From Brevundimonas sp. (GTDB lineage: Bacteria; Pseudomonadota; Alphaproteobacteria; Caulobacterales; Caulobacteraceae), in assembly GCA_003248965.1 (NCBI GenBank), contig QFQU01000004.1:1-64000 (forward strand): DNA of 64,000 nt. Direction: 5' to 3'. Position numbers and translations under genes: made by a program. Below, in pieces: positions 1 through 8,575 of the stretch. Below the pieces are notes generated by a model that saw only the letters and a program-made list of their open reading frames with translations, searched no databases and was not told where the DNA came from. Numbering within the stretch: position 1 is the first letter of the stretch; each line of letters begins with the position of its first letter.

Positions 1-136
1 CGTTGATGTCGTCCATCATGTGGTAGCCGGCGTCGATCGCGCCGTACCAACCGTTCGGTTCCGCCGACGCCGCGCCAGCCGACAGGGCCAAGGCGGCCGC
101 TGCGCTGGAGGCCAGCACGATAGTCTTCATACGCAT
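1..136 (-). CDS. Outer-membrane beta-barrel (OmpA-like) protein, 5' part only
   Basis: Only the first 45 codons lie in the window; the gene runs off the left edge. The product begins with a clear Sec signal peptide (charged start MRMK, hydrophobic core rich in Ala/Leu/Ser, AXA-type cleavage site GAASA before EPNG). The mature start reads NGWYGAIDAGYH, which resembles the first strand of OmpA-type eight-stranded barrels of Caulobacterales. The ATG at 136 is chosen because GGAGGG lies nine bases upstream; a second ATG at 130 is possible. The barrel assignment rests on a short stretch and is an inference. Confidence 0.6.
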   Translation of the reverse strand, partial: MRMKTIVLASSAAAALALSAGAASAEPNGWYGAIDAGYHMMDDIN

Positions 137-188
137 GGGGGTTAGCCCTCCGCCTGTTGATGTAGGGCGGATTCCACCGCCTAAGCGG

Positions 189-217
189 GTCTTATCAGCG
201 TTGCCTTGGAAGGTCGA
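189..217 (-). promoter_or_regulatory. Possible housekeeping promoter for the outer-membrane protein gene
   Basis: On the minus strand TCGACCT is followed after 11 bases by GCTGATAAGAC, close to the Caulobacter sigma-73 pattern TTGACGS-N10-14-GCTANAWC. It sits about 55 bases upstream of the start codon at 136. A short GGCGG/CCGCC dyad lies between promoter and start. The rest of the 137-349 spacer shows nothing else. Confidence 0.4.
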
Positions 218-349
218 GGCGGAAACGTGGCGGTGTTCGGCGCTGAAACCCACACCGTGACCTTGATGATACAGGTGAATTTGCCGCACGACCCAATTCG
301 ACCTCGCCGAAGACGCAATCGGAACGGTCGTTGGAACGACAACCGATAG

Positions 350-805
350 TTAGACGGCGATCATCTGCATGCCCAGCCATTCTGCGATGAGGGCCGGTTT
401 GTCGCCGCCTTCGATCTCGACAGTCAGTTCGTGTTTGAGCAGCCAGCGGCCCTGGCCCTTGTCGTCCGCGGCCAGCAGCCTGAACCGGCCGCGGATGCGC
501 GAACCGGCGGGCACCGGCGCCAGGAAGCGCAACTTGTCGAAGCCGTAGTTGACGCCCATCACCACGCCGTCCAGCGGCCGGACGGCGTCGTAGCTCATGG
601 CCGAAGCCAGGCTGAGGGTCAGAAAGCCGTGGGCGATCGTGCCGCCGAAGGGCGTGGCCCTGGCGGCCTCGGGGTCCACATGGATGAACTGATGGTCCTC
701 GGTGCAGTCGGCGAAGGCGTCGATCCGGGCCTGGCTCACTTCGATCCATCGGGAGACGCCGACCTCCTGGCCGATCAATCCCTGTAGCGCGTCGACCGCA
801 GTCAT
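350..805 (-). CDS. MaoC-like hotdog-fold dehydratase (NodN-like)
   Basis: A 151-residue single-domain hotdog protein of the MaoC/(R)-enoyl-CoA hydratase family, close to the NodN branch. The hydratase signature is visible as DHQFIH at residues 37-42, giving the expected Asp37 and His42 pair, followed by the conserved loop PFGGTIAHGFLTLS at 52-65. Family members hydrate trans-2-enoyl-CoA, but NodN-like ones are often of unknown substrate. It is transcribed with no obvious partner; the next minus-strand gene upstream, a PLP dehydratase, is 59 bases away. The family is clear; the substrate cannot be read from sequence. Confidence 0.85.
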   Translation of the reverse strand: MTAVDALQGLIGQEVGVSRWIEVSQARIDAFADCTEDHQFIHVDPEAARATPFGGTIAHGFLTLSLASAMSYDAVRPLDGVVMGVNYGFDKLRFLAPVPAGSRIRGRFRLLAADDKGQGRWLLKHELTVEIEGGDKPALIAEWLGMQMIAV

Positions 806-864
806 CCCGTCCTCCCGGTTCTGTTAGAGGCGAGCTTGTCCGAGCGACGGCGGGATGAAAAGCC

Positions 865-1845
865 CTATCCCTCGAAACGTCCTTCGATAATTTCGGCATA
901 GAGGGCGGGATCGACATTGCCGCCGGACAGGACGATCCCCGTCACTCGATCGCGCGCCTTCGCCTTGCCTGAAAGCAGGGCCGCCAGGGACACGGCTCCG
1001 CCCGGCTCGATCACCAGCTTCAGATGTCGGAAGGCGAAGCGCATGGCCTCGGCCGCCTCGGCGTCCGACACGGTCAGGGCTCCGGCCAGACGCCGGTTGA
1101 TCGGCCAGGTCAGTTCGCCGGGCATGGGCGCCATCAGGGCGTCGCAGATCGAGGGCGGGCCTTGCGGATGGCCGACCCGTTCTCCGGCCGCCAGGGACCG
1201 CGCCGTATCGTCGAACGCCTCGGGCTCCACCACAAACACCTGGGTGTCGGGCGACCGTTCGGCCAGAACCAGATTGATCCCGGCGAGCAACCCCCCGCCC
1301 GACGCGCCGCACAACAGCTGATCAAACGGCGCATCGGCCTGGTCCAGCATCTCCAGCGCCGTCGTCCCCTGCCCCTCGATGATGAAGGGATCGTCGAACG
1401 GCGGCACCAGGATCGCCCCGCGCTCGGCGGCGATGGCCGCGCCGATGGCCTCGCGGCTCTCGGTCCAGCGGTCGTAGGTCCGCACCTCTCCGCCGAAGCC
1501 GATCACCCCTTCCACCTTCACCCGGGGCGAATCCGACGGCATGACGATGATCGCCGGCGTTCCCGCCAGGGCGGCGGCGGCGGCCACCCCTTGCGCATGA
1601 TTGCCGGAGGAGAAGGCGACCACGCCGCGCCGCCGCTCCTCGGCGTTCAGGCGGCTGATCCGGTTGTAGGCCCCGCGAAACTTGAACGCCCCGGCGCGCT
1701 GCAGGGTCTCGGCCTTCATCAGCACCCGACCACCCACGACGGCGTTCAGGGCGGGACTTTCCAACAATGGCGTACGCACGGCGACGCCTTCGATCTGGCG
1801 GGCGGCGTCCAGGACGCCTTCATAGCTGGGCAGGCGGTTCGTCAT
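865..1845 (-). CDS. Threonine/serine dehydratase (PLP fold type II)
   Basis: A 326-residue PLP enzyme of the threonine ammonia-lyase/serine racemase group. The PLP lysine is Lys55 in AFKFRGAYN. SSGNHAQG at 79-86 is the substrate-binding loop, and SGGGLLAG at 182-189 holds the PLP phosphate. There is no C-terminal ACT-type regulatory domain, so it is the short catabolic or racemase-like form and not the feedback-regulated IlvA. Expected reaction: L-threonine to 2-oxobutyrate plus ammonia, or the serine equivalent. It is divergent from glycerol kinase with 67 bases between the starts. Serine racemase or hydroxyectoine-utilization EutB are alternatives. Confidence 0.85.
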   Translation of the reverse strand: MTNRLPSYEGVLDAARQIEGVAVRTPLLESPALNAVVGGRVLMKAETLQRAGAFKFRGAYNRISRLNAEERRRGVVAFSSGNHAQGVAAAAALAGTPAIIVMPSDSPRVKVEGVIGFGGEVRTYDRWTESREAIGAAIAAERGAILVPPFDDPFIIEGQGTTALEMLDQADAPFDQLLCGASGGGLLAGINLVLAERSPDTQVFVVEPEAFDDTARSLAAGERVGHPQGPPSICDALMAPMPGELTWPINRRLAGALTVSDAEAAEAMRFAFRHLKLVIEPGGAVSLAALLSGKAKARDRVTGIVLSGGNVDPALYAEIIEGRFEG

Positions 1846-1912
1846 ATGCTCCCTTTAGCCTGAACCGCACACGACGCCCAAGACGTCGATCGCCGACCGG
1901 GAGCGCAAACGC

Positions 1913-3424
1913 ATGAGCCTGATCCTCGCCATCGACCAGGGCACGACCTCGACCCGCGCCATCGCCTTCGAGACACGCGACCAGGGTTTGACCCCGGTGG
2001 CGGTCAGCCAGATCGAGCTGAGCCAGCACTTTCCCCGCTCGGGCTGGGTCGAACATGACGCCGCCGAAATCTGGGCCGCCACCCTCCAGACCTGCCGCGA
2101 GGTGGTGCGCAAGGCCGGCGGGGTCGCCCGCTTCGCCGCCGTCGGCCTGACCAACCAGCGCGAGACCGCCGTTCTATGGGACGCGGCGACGGGCGCGCCC
2201 CTGCACCGCGCCATCGTCTGGCAGGATCGACGCACGGCCGACCTGACCACCCGGCTGATCGCCGAGGGACATGAGCCGGCGGTCCAGGCGGCGACCGGCC
2301 TGATCCTCGACCCCTACTTCTCCGCGACGAAGTTCGCCTGGCTGCTGGACGCCGTGCCCGGGGCGAGGGCACAGGCGGCGAAAGGCGAGGTTCGGCTGGG
2401 CACGATCGACAGCTGGCTGATCTGGAAGCTGACGGGGGGCGAAAGCCATGTCACCGACGCCTCCAACGCCTCGCGCACCGCCCTGATGGACCTTGAGACC
2501 GTCGCGTGGCGCGACGACCTGTGCGCCCTGTTCGACGTGCCGCGCATCGCCCTGCCCGAGATCCTGCCCTGCGCGGGGATGATGGGCCAGACCGATCCCG
2601 CCCTGTTCGGACGCGCCCTGCCCATCGCCGGATCGGCCGGCGACCAGCAGGCGGCGCTGGTCGGTCACGGGGCCCTGAACCCGGGCGACGCCAAGATCAC
2701 CTATGGCACCGGCGCCTTTCTGGTGGCCAATGTGGGGGCCGCCCCCGTCGCCTCGACCCGGCGCCTGTTGGGCACCCTGGCCTATCAGGCCGAGGGGCGG
2801 ACGGCCTATGCGCTGGAGGGGTCGATCTTCTCGGCCGGTTCGGCCATCCAGTGGCTGCGCGACGGCGCCGGCATGATCTCGGAATCCCGCCAGTCCGAAG
2901 CGATGGCGCAAGGGTTGCCGGACAACAGCGGCGTCTATCTGGTGCCCGGCTTCACCGGTCTGGGCGCGCCGTGGTGGGAGCCCGAGGCGCGCGGAACAGT
3001 CGTCGGCCTGACCCGCGATTCCGGTCCGGCCCATTTCGTGCGGGCGGCGCTGGAAGCCCTGGCCTATCAGACGCGGGATCTGCTGGACGCGCTGGCCGCC
3101 GACGGCGCACCGCCCCTGAAGACCCTGAAGGTGGACGGCGGCGTGACCGCCAACAGCTTCGCCATTCAGTTCGTCGCCGACATCTGCGAGGTGGAGGTGG
3201 AACGCCCGGCCTTTCAGGAGATGACGGCCCTGGGCGCGGCGCGCCTTGCGGCCTTGGGCGTCGGCCTGCTGGACGATCTTAAGGCCCGCCCGGCCGAGGC
3301 GCCGGCCTTGTGGAAACCCCGCATGGCGGCGGCGGAGCGGGAACGGTTGCTTTCCGGCTGGCGTCGGGCGGTGAAGGCCGCCATCATCGCCGCGCCGGAC
3401 CGGGCGCAAGAGCCGGACGGCTGA
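1913..3424 (+). CDS. glpK: Glycerol kinase
   Basis: A 503-residue FGGY-family sugar kinase. The N-terminal ATP-binding motif DQGTTSTRA is at residues 7-15. GDQQAALVGHG and YGTGAF follow in the middle, and the C-terminal half carries DGGVTANSF, all typical of glycerol kinase (ATP + glycerol to sn-glycerol-3-phosphate, cytoplasm). Length fits the family (about 495-505). The ATG is preceded by GGGAGC. No glycerol facilitator or glpD is adjacent; the next gene is an APH-like kinase 20 bases downstream, probably cotranscribed. Confidence 0.93.
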   Translation: MSLILAIDQGTTSTRAIAFETRDQGLTPVAVSQIELSQHFPRSGWVEHDAAEIWAATLQTCREVVRKAGGVARFAAVGLTNQRETAVLWDAATGAPLHRAIVWQDRRTADLTTRLIAEGHEPAVQAATGLILDPYFSATKFAWLLDAVPGARAQAAKGEVRLGTIDSWLIWKLTGGESHVTDASNASRTALMDLETVAWRDDLCALFDVPRIALPEILPCAGMMGQTDPALFGRALPIAGSAGDQQAALVGHGALNPGDAKITYGTGAFLVANVGAAPVASTRRLLGTLAYQAEGRTAYALEGSIFSAGSAIQWLRDGAGMISESRQSEAMAQGLPDNSGVYLVPGFTGLGAPWWEPEARGTVVGLTRDSGPAHFVRAALEALAYQTRDLLDALAADGAPPLKTLKVDGGVTANSFAIQFVADICEVEVERPAFQEMTALGAARLAALGVGLLDDLKARPAEAPALWKPRMAAAERERLLSGWRRAVKAAIIAAPDRAQEPDG

Positions 3425-3444
3425 AGGAAACGACGGAACCGCCC

Positions 3445-4530
3445 ATGACCGACGCAAAGCTGGACGCCCCGATGGACGCTCAAGCCGCCTTTTCCGGCAC
3501 GCGCGAGGTCGATCCGCGCTACCGCCTGGACGAGGCCGCGCTGGATCGCTGGATGAAGGCCCACGTCGAGGGCTACGCCGGGCCGTTGACCATCAGCCAG
3601 TTCAAGGGCGGCCAGTCCAATCCCACCTACGCCCTGACCACGCCGGGCGCATCCTATGTGCTGCGCCGCAAGCCGCCGGGCGTCCTGCTGCCCAGCGCCC
3701 ATGCCGTGGATCGCGAATTCAAGGTCGTCTCGGCCCTCTACGCCCAGGGTTTTCCGGTCGCCCGGCCTTATGCTCTGTGTACGGACGAAAACGTTATCGG
3801 CTCCATCTTCTATGTGATGGATCGGGTCGAGGGCCGTATCTTCTGGGATCTGAAACTGCCCGGTCTGACGCCGGCCGAACGCCGCGCGATCTATGAGGTC
3901 CAGACGGATACCCTGGCCCGGCTGCACGCCTTCGATCCCGCCGCTGTCGGCCTGGCCGACTATGGCAAGACCGGAAACTATTTCGCGCGCCAGGTCGGGC
4001 GCTGGACCAAACAGTATCGCGCCTCGGAGACCGAGCCCGTCGCCGCCATGGACCGGCTGATCGCCTTCCTGCCCGACAGTCTGCCGCCCGAGGGGCCCAG
4101 CCGCATCGTCCACGGCGACTTCCGCCTGGACAATATGATCCTGGCGCCCGACGCGCCCCAGGTGCGCGCGGTTCTGGACTGGGAGCTGTCGACCCTGGGC
4201 GATCCGATGGCGGACTTTTCCTATCTGCTGATCGCCTGGGCCATTCCGGCCAGCCTGCGCAACGGTCTGGCCGGCGCGGACCTGGAGGCGCTGGGCATCC
4301 CCTCCGTCGAGGAGACGGTGGACCGTTACGCCGCCGCGACCGGCATGCGGCCCGCCAATCTGGACTGGCTCTACGCCTATAATCTGTTTCGTCTGGCCGC
4401 CATCTGCCAGGGGATCGCCGGTCGGGTCCGCGACGGCACCGCCGCCAGCGCCCATGCCAGGAGCATGGCCGCCCAGGTCGGCCCCCTCAGCGACGCCGCC
4501 TGGGGCTTTGCGAAAAAGGCCGGAGCCTGA
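3445..4530 (+). CDS. APH-type phosphotransferase (ACAD10/11 kinase-domain-like)
   Basis: 361 residues with the aminoglycoside-phosphotransferase/choline-kinase fold. GGQSNPTY (55-62) is the nucleotide loop, YVLRRKPPG (71-79) carries the ATP-binding lysine, HGDFRLDN (223-230) is the catalytic loop with the Asp base and Asn, and DWE (245-247) is the metal-binding DxE-like motif. This matches the stand-alone homologues of the ACAD10/ACAD11 kinase domain, which phosphorylate 4-hydroxy-acyl-CoAs during 4-hydroxy fatty acid breakdown in studied cases. No acyl-CoA dehydrogenase lies next to it, but an SDR follows 87 bases downstream. Substrate is inferred only from family. Confidence 0.8.
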   Translation: MTDAKLDAPMDAQAAFSGTREVDPRYRLDEAALDRWMKAHVEGYAGPLTISQFKGGQSNPTYALTTPGASYVLRRKPPGVLLPSAHAVDREFKVVSALYAQGFPVARPYALCTDENVIGSIFYVMDRVEGRIFWDLKLPGLTPAERRAIYEVQTDTLARLHAFDPAAVGLADYGKTGNYFARQVGRWTKQYRASETEPVAAMDRLIAFLPDSLPPEGPSRIVHGDFRLDNMILAPDAPQVRAVLDWELSTLGDPMADFSYLLIAWAIPASLRNGLAGADLEALGIPSVEETVDRYAAATGMRPANLDWLYAYNLFRLAAICQGIAGRVRDGTAASAHARSMAAQVGPLSDAAWGFAKKAGA

Positions 4531-4617
4531 TCGTCGGCGATTTGGGCGTCCGAACTCCGCCAGACTGAGCCCTTCGCGGCCTCTAGGCCGAAGACCACGT
4601 TTTCAACGGAGGTCTTC

Positions 4618-5382
4618 ATGTTCACCCTGATCGACAAGGTCGCCATCGTCACCGGCGCCAGTTCCGGCATCGGCGCCGCGGCCGCCCGCCTGTTCGCCCA
4701 GGCCGGAGCGGCCGTCGTCGTCTCGGCGCGGCGGCAGGATCGGCTGGAGGCCTTGGTCGAAACGATCCGCGGCGAGGGCGGCCAAGCCGTGGCGGTCGCC
4801 GGCGACGTCTGCGATCCCGACCTGGCGGACCGGCTGGTCGCCACGGCGACCCAGGCTTTCGGCGGTCTGGACATCGCCCTGAACAACGCCGGGGCGGTCG
4901 GCGTCAATGCGCCGGTGTCGGACCTGACGCTGGATCAGTGGCGCGAAACCGTGGACGTCAACCTGACGGGGGCGTTCCTGGGCGCACGGGCGCAGATTCC
5001 GGCCCTGCTGAAGCGAGGCGGCGGGTCGCTGATCTTCACCTCGACCTTCGTCGGCCATCACATCGGCCTGCCGGGCATGGGCGCCTATGCCGCCGCCAAG
5101 GCCGGGCTGATCGGCCTGTCGCGCGTGATCGCGGCCGAGCACGGGGCGCAGGGGCTCCGCAGCAACTGTCTTTTGCCGGGCGGAGTCGACACCGAAACGG
5201 GTCGAACCTTCGCCAGCACGCCCGAGATCGTCGCCTTCGTCGAGAACATGCATGCCTTGAAACGGTTGGCGACGCCCGAGGAGATCGCCCAGGCCGCCCT
5301 GTTCCTGGCGTCCGACGCCTCGCGCTTCATGACGGGGGCGGCGATGTGCGTGGACGGCGGCGTGACCATATCGAAGACCTGA
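4618..5382 (+). CDS. Short-chain dehydrogenase/reductase
   Basis: 254-residue classical SDR. TGASSGIG (12-19) binds NAD(P), NNAG is at 89-92, and the catalytic Ser142, Tyr157 and Lys161 (YAAAK) are present. Arg39 after the second strand suggests NADP preference. The C-terminal DGGV near residue 250 is typical. It oxidises or reduces an unidentified alcohol or ketone. It may be cotranscribed with the APH-like kinase upstream. It converges on the DUF1223 gene with only 10 bases between stop codons. Confidence 0.88.
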   Translation: MFTLIDKVAIVTGASSGIGAAAARLFAQAGAAVVVSARRQDRLEALVETIRGEGGQAVAVAGDVCDPDLADRLVATATQAFGGLDIALNNAGAVGVNAPVSDLTLDQWRETVDVNLTGAFLGARAQIPALLKRGGGSLIFTSTFVGHHIGLPGMGAYAAAKAGLIGLSRVIAAEHGAQGLRSNCLLPGGVDTETGRTFASTPEIVAFVENMHALKRLATPEEIAQAALFLASDASRFMTGAAMCVDGGVTISKT

Positions 5383-5392
5383 CGATGGTCGT

Positions 5393-6154
5393 CTATTTCC
5401 GGACGGCGGCGCCCAGGATGCGGCGGTCGCCCTTGGCCTGGATCAGGATCACGACCCCCTGACCCTCGGCGGAGGCGGGCAGGTCGAACAGGGCCGGGCG
5501 GCCGCGCCAGTCGCCCAGACGAACTACGTCGCGCACCACATTGACGTGCCGCACGGCCTGGCCCCGGTTCTCGCCGGCCCGCACCTGCACCACCTGTGCG
5601 CCCGGCGTGTAGGTGACGGCCAGAACCTCGGCGCCGCCGACAGGCAGGCGGCCAGAGCCGACGCCGACGCGGTCGCCCGTCTCGCGGAACTCGATCTGCG
5701 GGGGCCAGACGTGGCGATCGGCCTCCTCGCCGATGGCGGCCTCGAGCTCGGCGCCGCGCGCGCCCGAGACCTGGCGGCGGCCGTCGATCACCACTTCGGG
5801 GGTCGAGACCCCGCGCAGCCGCAGGGCCGAACGATAGGCGCGCTGGCGCTCGGCGAACTTCGGACGGGCGAAGGTGTCGTTCCACCCCAGATAGTCCCAG
5901 TAATCGACGCCATAGGTCAGGGCCACAACGCCCGGCTCGGCCGCCGCGCGCTCGACCACCGCATTGGCCTCGACACAGGCGGCGCAGCCCTGGGCGGTGA
6001 ACAGCTCCACCACCACCGGCGCGGCCAGCGCGGACTGGGCCACGCGGCGCGGGGCGTGGGACGCCCGCCCGTTCGTCGGCTGGGCCGTGACGGCCGCCGA
6101 GGCGAAGGCGCACGCCGTCACCGCCGCCGCCAGCATCCAAGCCTTGCGTTTCAT
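5393..6154 (-). CDS. Secreted DUF1223 thioredoxin-like protein
   Basis: 253 residues. It opens with a signal peptide (MKRKAW, Ala-rich core, cleavage near AVTAQ). Just after it, VVELFTAQGCAACVEAN carries a CxxC pair at Cys57 and Cys60 in the thioredoxin-like position that defines DUF1223 proteins (usual form ELFTSQGCSSCPPAD). The rest, including DYWDYLGWND and FARPKFAERQRAY, also matches the family pattern. The product is probably periplasmic; its redox partner and role are unknown. It is transcribed separately from the S9 peptidase gene, whose stop lies 67 bases upstream. Confidence 0.8.
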   Translation of the reverse strand: MKRKAWMLAAAVTACAFASAAVTAQPTNGRASHAPRRVAQSALAAPVVVELFTAQGCAACVEANAVVERAAAEPGVVALTYGVDYWDYLGWNDTFARPKFAERQRAYRSALRLRGVSTPEVVIDGRRQVSGARGAELEAAIGEEADRHVWPPQIEFRETGDRVGVGSGRLPVGGAEVLAVTYTPGAQVVQVRAGENRGQAVRHVNVVRDVVRLGDWRGRPALFDLPASAEGQGVVILIQAKGDRRILGAAVRK

Positions 6155-6221
6155 GCTCTCGTTCTTAGCGTCCGCGCGGGACGGCGTCGGTCATAAGTCC
6201 GTGAACCGACGACCGCCCGCC

Positions 6222-8426
6222 TCAGTCCATCAGCTGTTGCGACAGATAGACATAGTGCCGCGCCCAGCGCCGGGCGTTGGCCACCGGATCGGCGTCGTTG
6301 GAGTGACCGCCCGCCGTGTCCTCGTAATAGAGGTGGTCATAGCCCAGGTCGCCCAGACGCGCGGCGAACTTGCGCGCATGGCCGGGATGGACGCGGTCGT
6401 CGCGGGTGTTGGTGGTCAGATAGACGCGCGGATAGCCGACGCCGGGCCGCAGCTGCTGATAGGCCGAATAGCGGGCGATGAAGGCGGCGTCTGAGGGTAT
6501 GCGCGGGTCGCCGTATTCGCCGATCCACGAGGCCCCGGCCGGAAGCTCCTGATAGCGCAGCATGTCCACCAGCGGGCTTTCGATCACCGCCGCATTGAAC
6601 AGTTCCGGGTGCTGGGTGATGGACACGGAGGTCAGGACCCCGCCGTTCGACCGGCCATAGATGCCCAGGCGACGCGGGCTGGTGACGCCGCGCTGCTCCA
6701 GATCGCGGGCCACGGCGGCGAAGTCGTCGAAGGCGCGCTGGCGGTTCTCTTTCAGGGCTGCCTGGTGCCAGCCGGGCCCGAACTCGCCGCCGCCGCGGAT
6801 GTTGGCCTGGACGAAGACCCCGCCTCGCTCCAGCCACAGCTTGCCCATCTCGGGCTTGTAGGCCGGGTTCAGGCTGATCTGGAACCCGCCATAGCCCAGC
6901 ATGATGGTCGGGTTCGACCCGTCCAGCTTCATGTCGCGCGGATGGGTGATGAAATAGGGAATCTTGGTCCCGTCGGCGGATGTCGCCTCATACTGTTCCG
7001 TCACGTCGCGCGAGGCGTCGAACTTGGCGGGCGCCGACTTCAGCGGCGTCAGGGTCGCGGCGTCCGCATCGGCCAGACTGAGGGTCGGCGGCACAAGGAA
7101 GCCCTGAGTCGACACGAAGACCTCTCCGCGCGACTTGGAGGAATCGCCCAGACCGACGGCGAGATTGTCCGGCACGTTCAAATCCCGGCGGGGCCATGCG
7201 CGCTCGCCGCCCGGCCGAAAGATCGCTGCTCGACCACGCACATTGTCCGTATACGCAACGACAAGGCGATCTGACATCACTCGAACATCAGACACGGCTT
7301 GGCGCGGTCCAGGAGTAAAAACCCCCACCTCCATATTGCCGAAAACGAGGCTTGGATTAGCGAACGACAGCGAATCGAGGTCAGGCGCGACGAGTGTCCC
7401 AGCCTTGAAGGACTTGATCGACCCGTTCCAATCTTCCTCCAAACCGAACACAAGTCTGTTGGCTATGACCCCGTAGATTGTTACGCGCGATGGGATCTGA
7501 AGCCTGACCGGACCGCCATCCACCAACCGCCACGTCTCGGACCGGAAGGTGTCCAACGGGCGGGTGATGATGACGGCGCTCACCTTGCCGTCCCTGTCGC
7601 GATAGACGGCGGGGCTGACGCCATAGCCGCCGTCCGACTGTTCGCCGCGATAGACCTCGGTCGCCTGGGTCAGGGTCTGGCCACGCTTCAGCGTCTTGAC
7701 GATGAAGGGATAGCCGGACTCCGTCATGGTTCCGGCGCCGAAGTCGGTGGCGACCAGAAGCGTGTCGCGGTCCAGCCATTCGATGCGGTGCTTGCCTTCG
7801 GGCAGGTTGAAACCACCATCCACGAAACGTTTGGTGGTCAGGTCGAACTCGCGCACGACCACCGCGTCCTTGCCGCCGTCGGACAGATTGATCAGGCAGC
7901 GCGTGTCGTCCGGCGCCAGGCAATCGGCGCCCTTGAACACCCAGTCCTTGCCCTCCGCCTTGGACAAGGCGTCGATGTCCAGCAGCGTCTCCCACTGCGG
8001 CGTCGCGGTCCGGTAGCTGGCCAGCGTCGTGCGGCGCCAGACGCCCTTGGGATTGGTCGCGTCCTGCCAGAAGTTCCCGATCCCGTCGCCCAGGAAACTG
8101 GGCATGGGAATGCGATCGGTCGCGGTCAGTATGGCCTGGGCCTCGGACCTGAAGGTCTCGTAGCGCGGGTCGCCGGTCAGGGCGGCCAGCGACTTCCGGT
8201 TCTCCTCGGCGACGAAGGCCATGGCCTCGGCCCCGTCCACCTGCTCCAGCGCCAGATGATCGTCGGCGGCCGCGACGCCGGCCGGGGTCAGATCGCGGGG
8301 GAAGTGGGGCGGAGGGCTGTCGTTGGTCGAAACCACGACTTCGTCCACGCCGGTCGCGACGGGTGCGGTGGCGCAAGCGCCCAGCAGAAGGGCCGGAATA
8401 GCGGCGGACAGGATCAGGTGACGCAT
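6222..8426 (-). CDS. S9 prolyl-oligopeptidase-like lipoprotein (copy 1)
   Basis: 734 residues. The N-terminus MRHLILSAAIPALLLGAC has a lipobox (LGAC), so a lipid-anchored envelope protein is predicted. Residues about 40-450 correspond to the beta-propeller and the C-terminal 270 to the alpha/beta-hydrolase domain. The catalytic triad is visible: Ser593 in GRSNGG, Asp677 in RDDRVHPGH, His708 in AGGHSN. Family members cut short peptides, often after proline. A second related gene lies immediately upstream on the same strand, with a palindromic repeat between them. The two share the order GASWIGEYGDP, DDRVHPGHARK and GGH, so they look like a tandem duplication. Confidence 0.88.
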   Translation of the reverse strand: MRHLILSAAIPALLLGACATAPVATGVDEVVVSTNDSPPPHFPRDLTPAGVAAADDHLALEQVDGAEAMAFVAEENRKSLAALTGDPRYETFRSEAQAILTATDRIPMPSFLGDGIGNFWQDATNPKGVWRRTTLASYRTATPQWETLLDIDALSKAEGKDWVFKGADCLAPDDTRCLINLSDGGKDAVVVREFDLTTKRFVDGGFNLPEGKHRIEWLDRDTLLVATDFGAGTMTESGYPFIVKTLKRGQTLTQATEVYRGEQSDGGYGVSPAVYRDRDGKVSAVIITRPLDTFRSETWRLVDGGPVRLQIPSRVTIYGVIANRLVFGLEEDWNGSIKSFKAGTLVAPDLDSLSFANPSLVFGNMEVGVFTPGPRQAVSDVRVMSDRLVVAYTDNVRGRAAIFRPGGERAWPRRDLNVPDNLAVGLGDSSKSRGEVFVSTQGFLVPPTLSLADADAATLTPLKSAPAKFDASRDVTEQYEATSADGTKIPYFITHPRDMKLDGSNPTIMLGYGGFQISLNPAYKPEMGKLWLERGGVFVQANIRGGGEFGPGWHQAALKENRQRAFDDFAAVARDLEQRGVTSPRRLGIYGRSNGGVLTSVSITQHPELFNAAVIESPLVDMLRYQELPAGASWIGEYGDPRIPSDAAFIARYSAYQQLRPGVGYPRVYLTTNTRDDRVHPGHARKFAARLGDLGYDHLYYEDTAGGHSNDADPVANARRWARHYVYLSQQLMD

Positions 8427-8436
8427 GGCTTAAACT

Positions 8437-8568
8437 TTCCGCTCATCCCCGCGAAAGCGGGGACCCAGACCTTTGGGCGTTCGGCGTCGCCCGTTCGTAC
8501 TGAACCCGATCCCAGCCGCCGAACCTTGCGAAAGCACTGGGTCCCCGCTTTCGCGGGGATGAGCGGAA
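8437..8568. repeat. Perfect 32-bp inverted repeat (REP/BIME-like) between the two S9 genes
   Basis: Bases 8437-8468 and 8537-8568 are exact reverse complements, separated by 68 bases. Each arm itself contains the small palindrome CCCCGCGAAAGCGGGG. Translated in one frame, the arms give the PAFAGM-type peptides known from extragenic palindromic repeats scattered through many proteobacterial genomes. The pair of opposed units is the layout of a BIME-type element. On RNA it could fold into one long hairpin able to stop transcription or protect ends between the two peptidase genes. No other copy was noticed in this window. Confidence 0.85.
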
Positions 8569-8575
8569 CTAAAAA

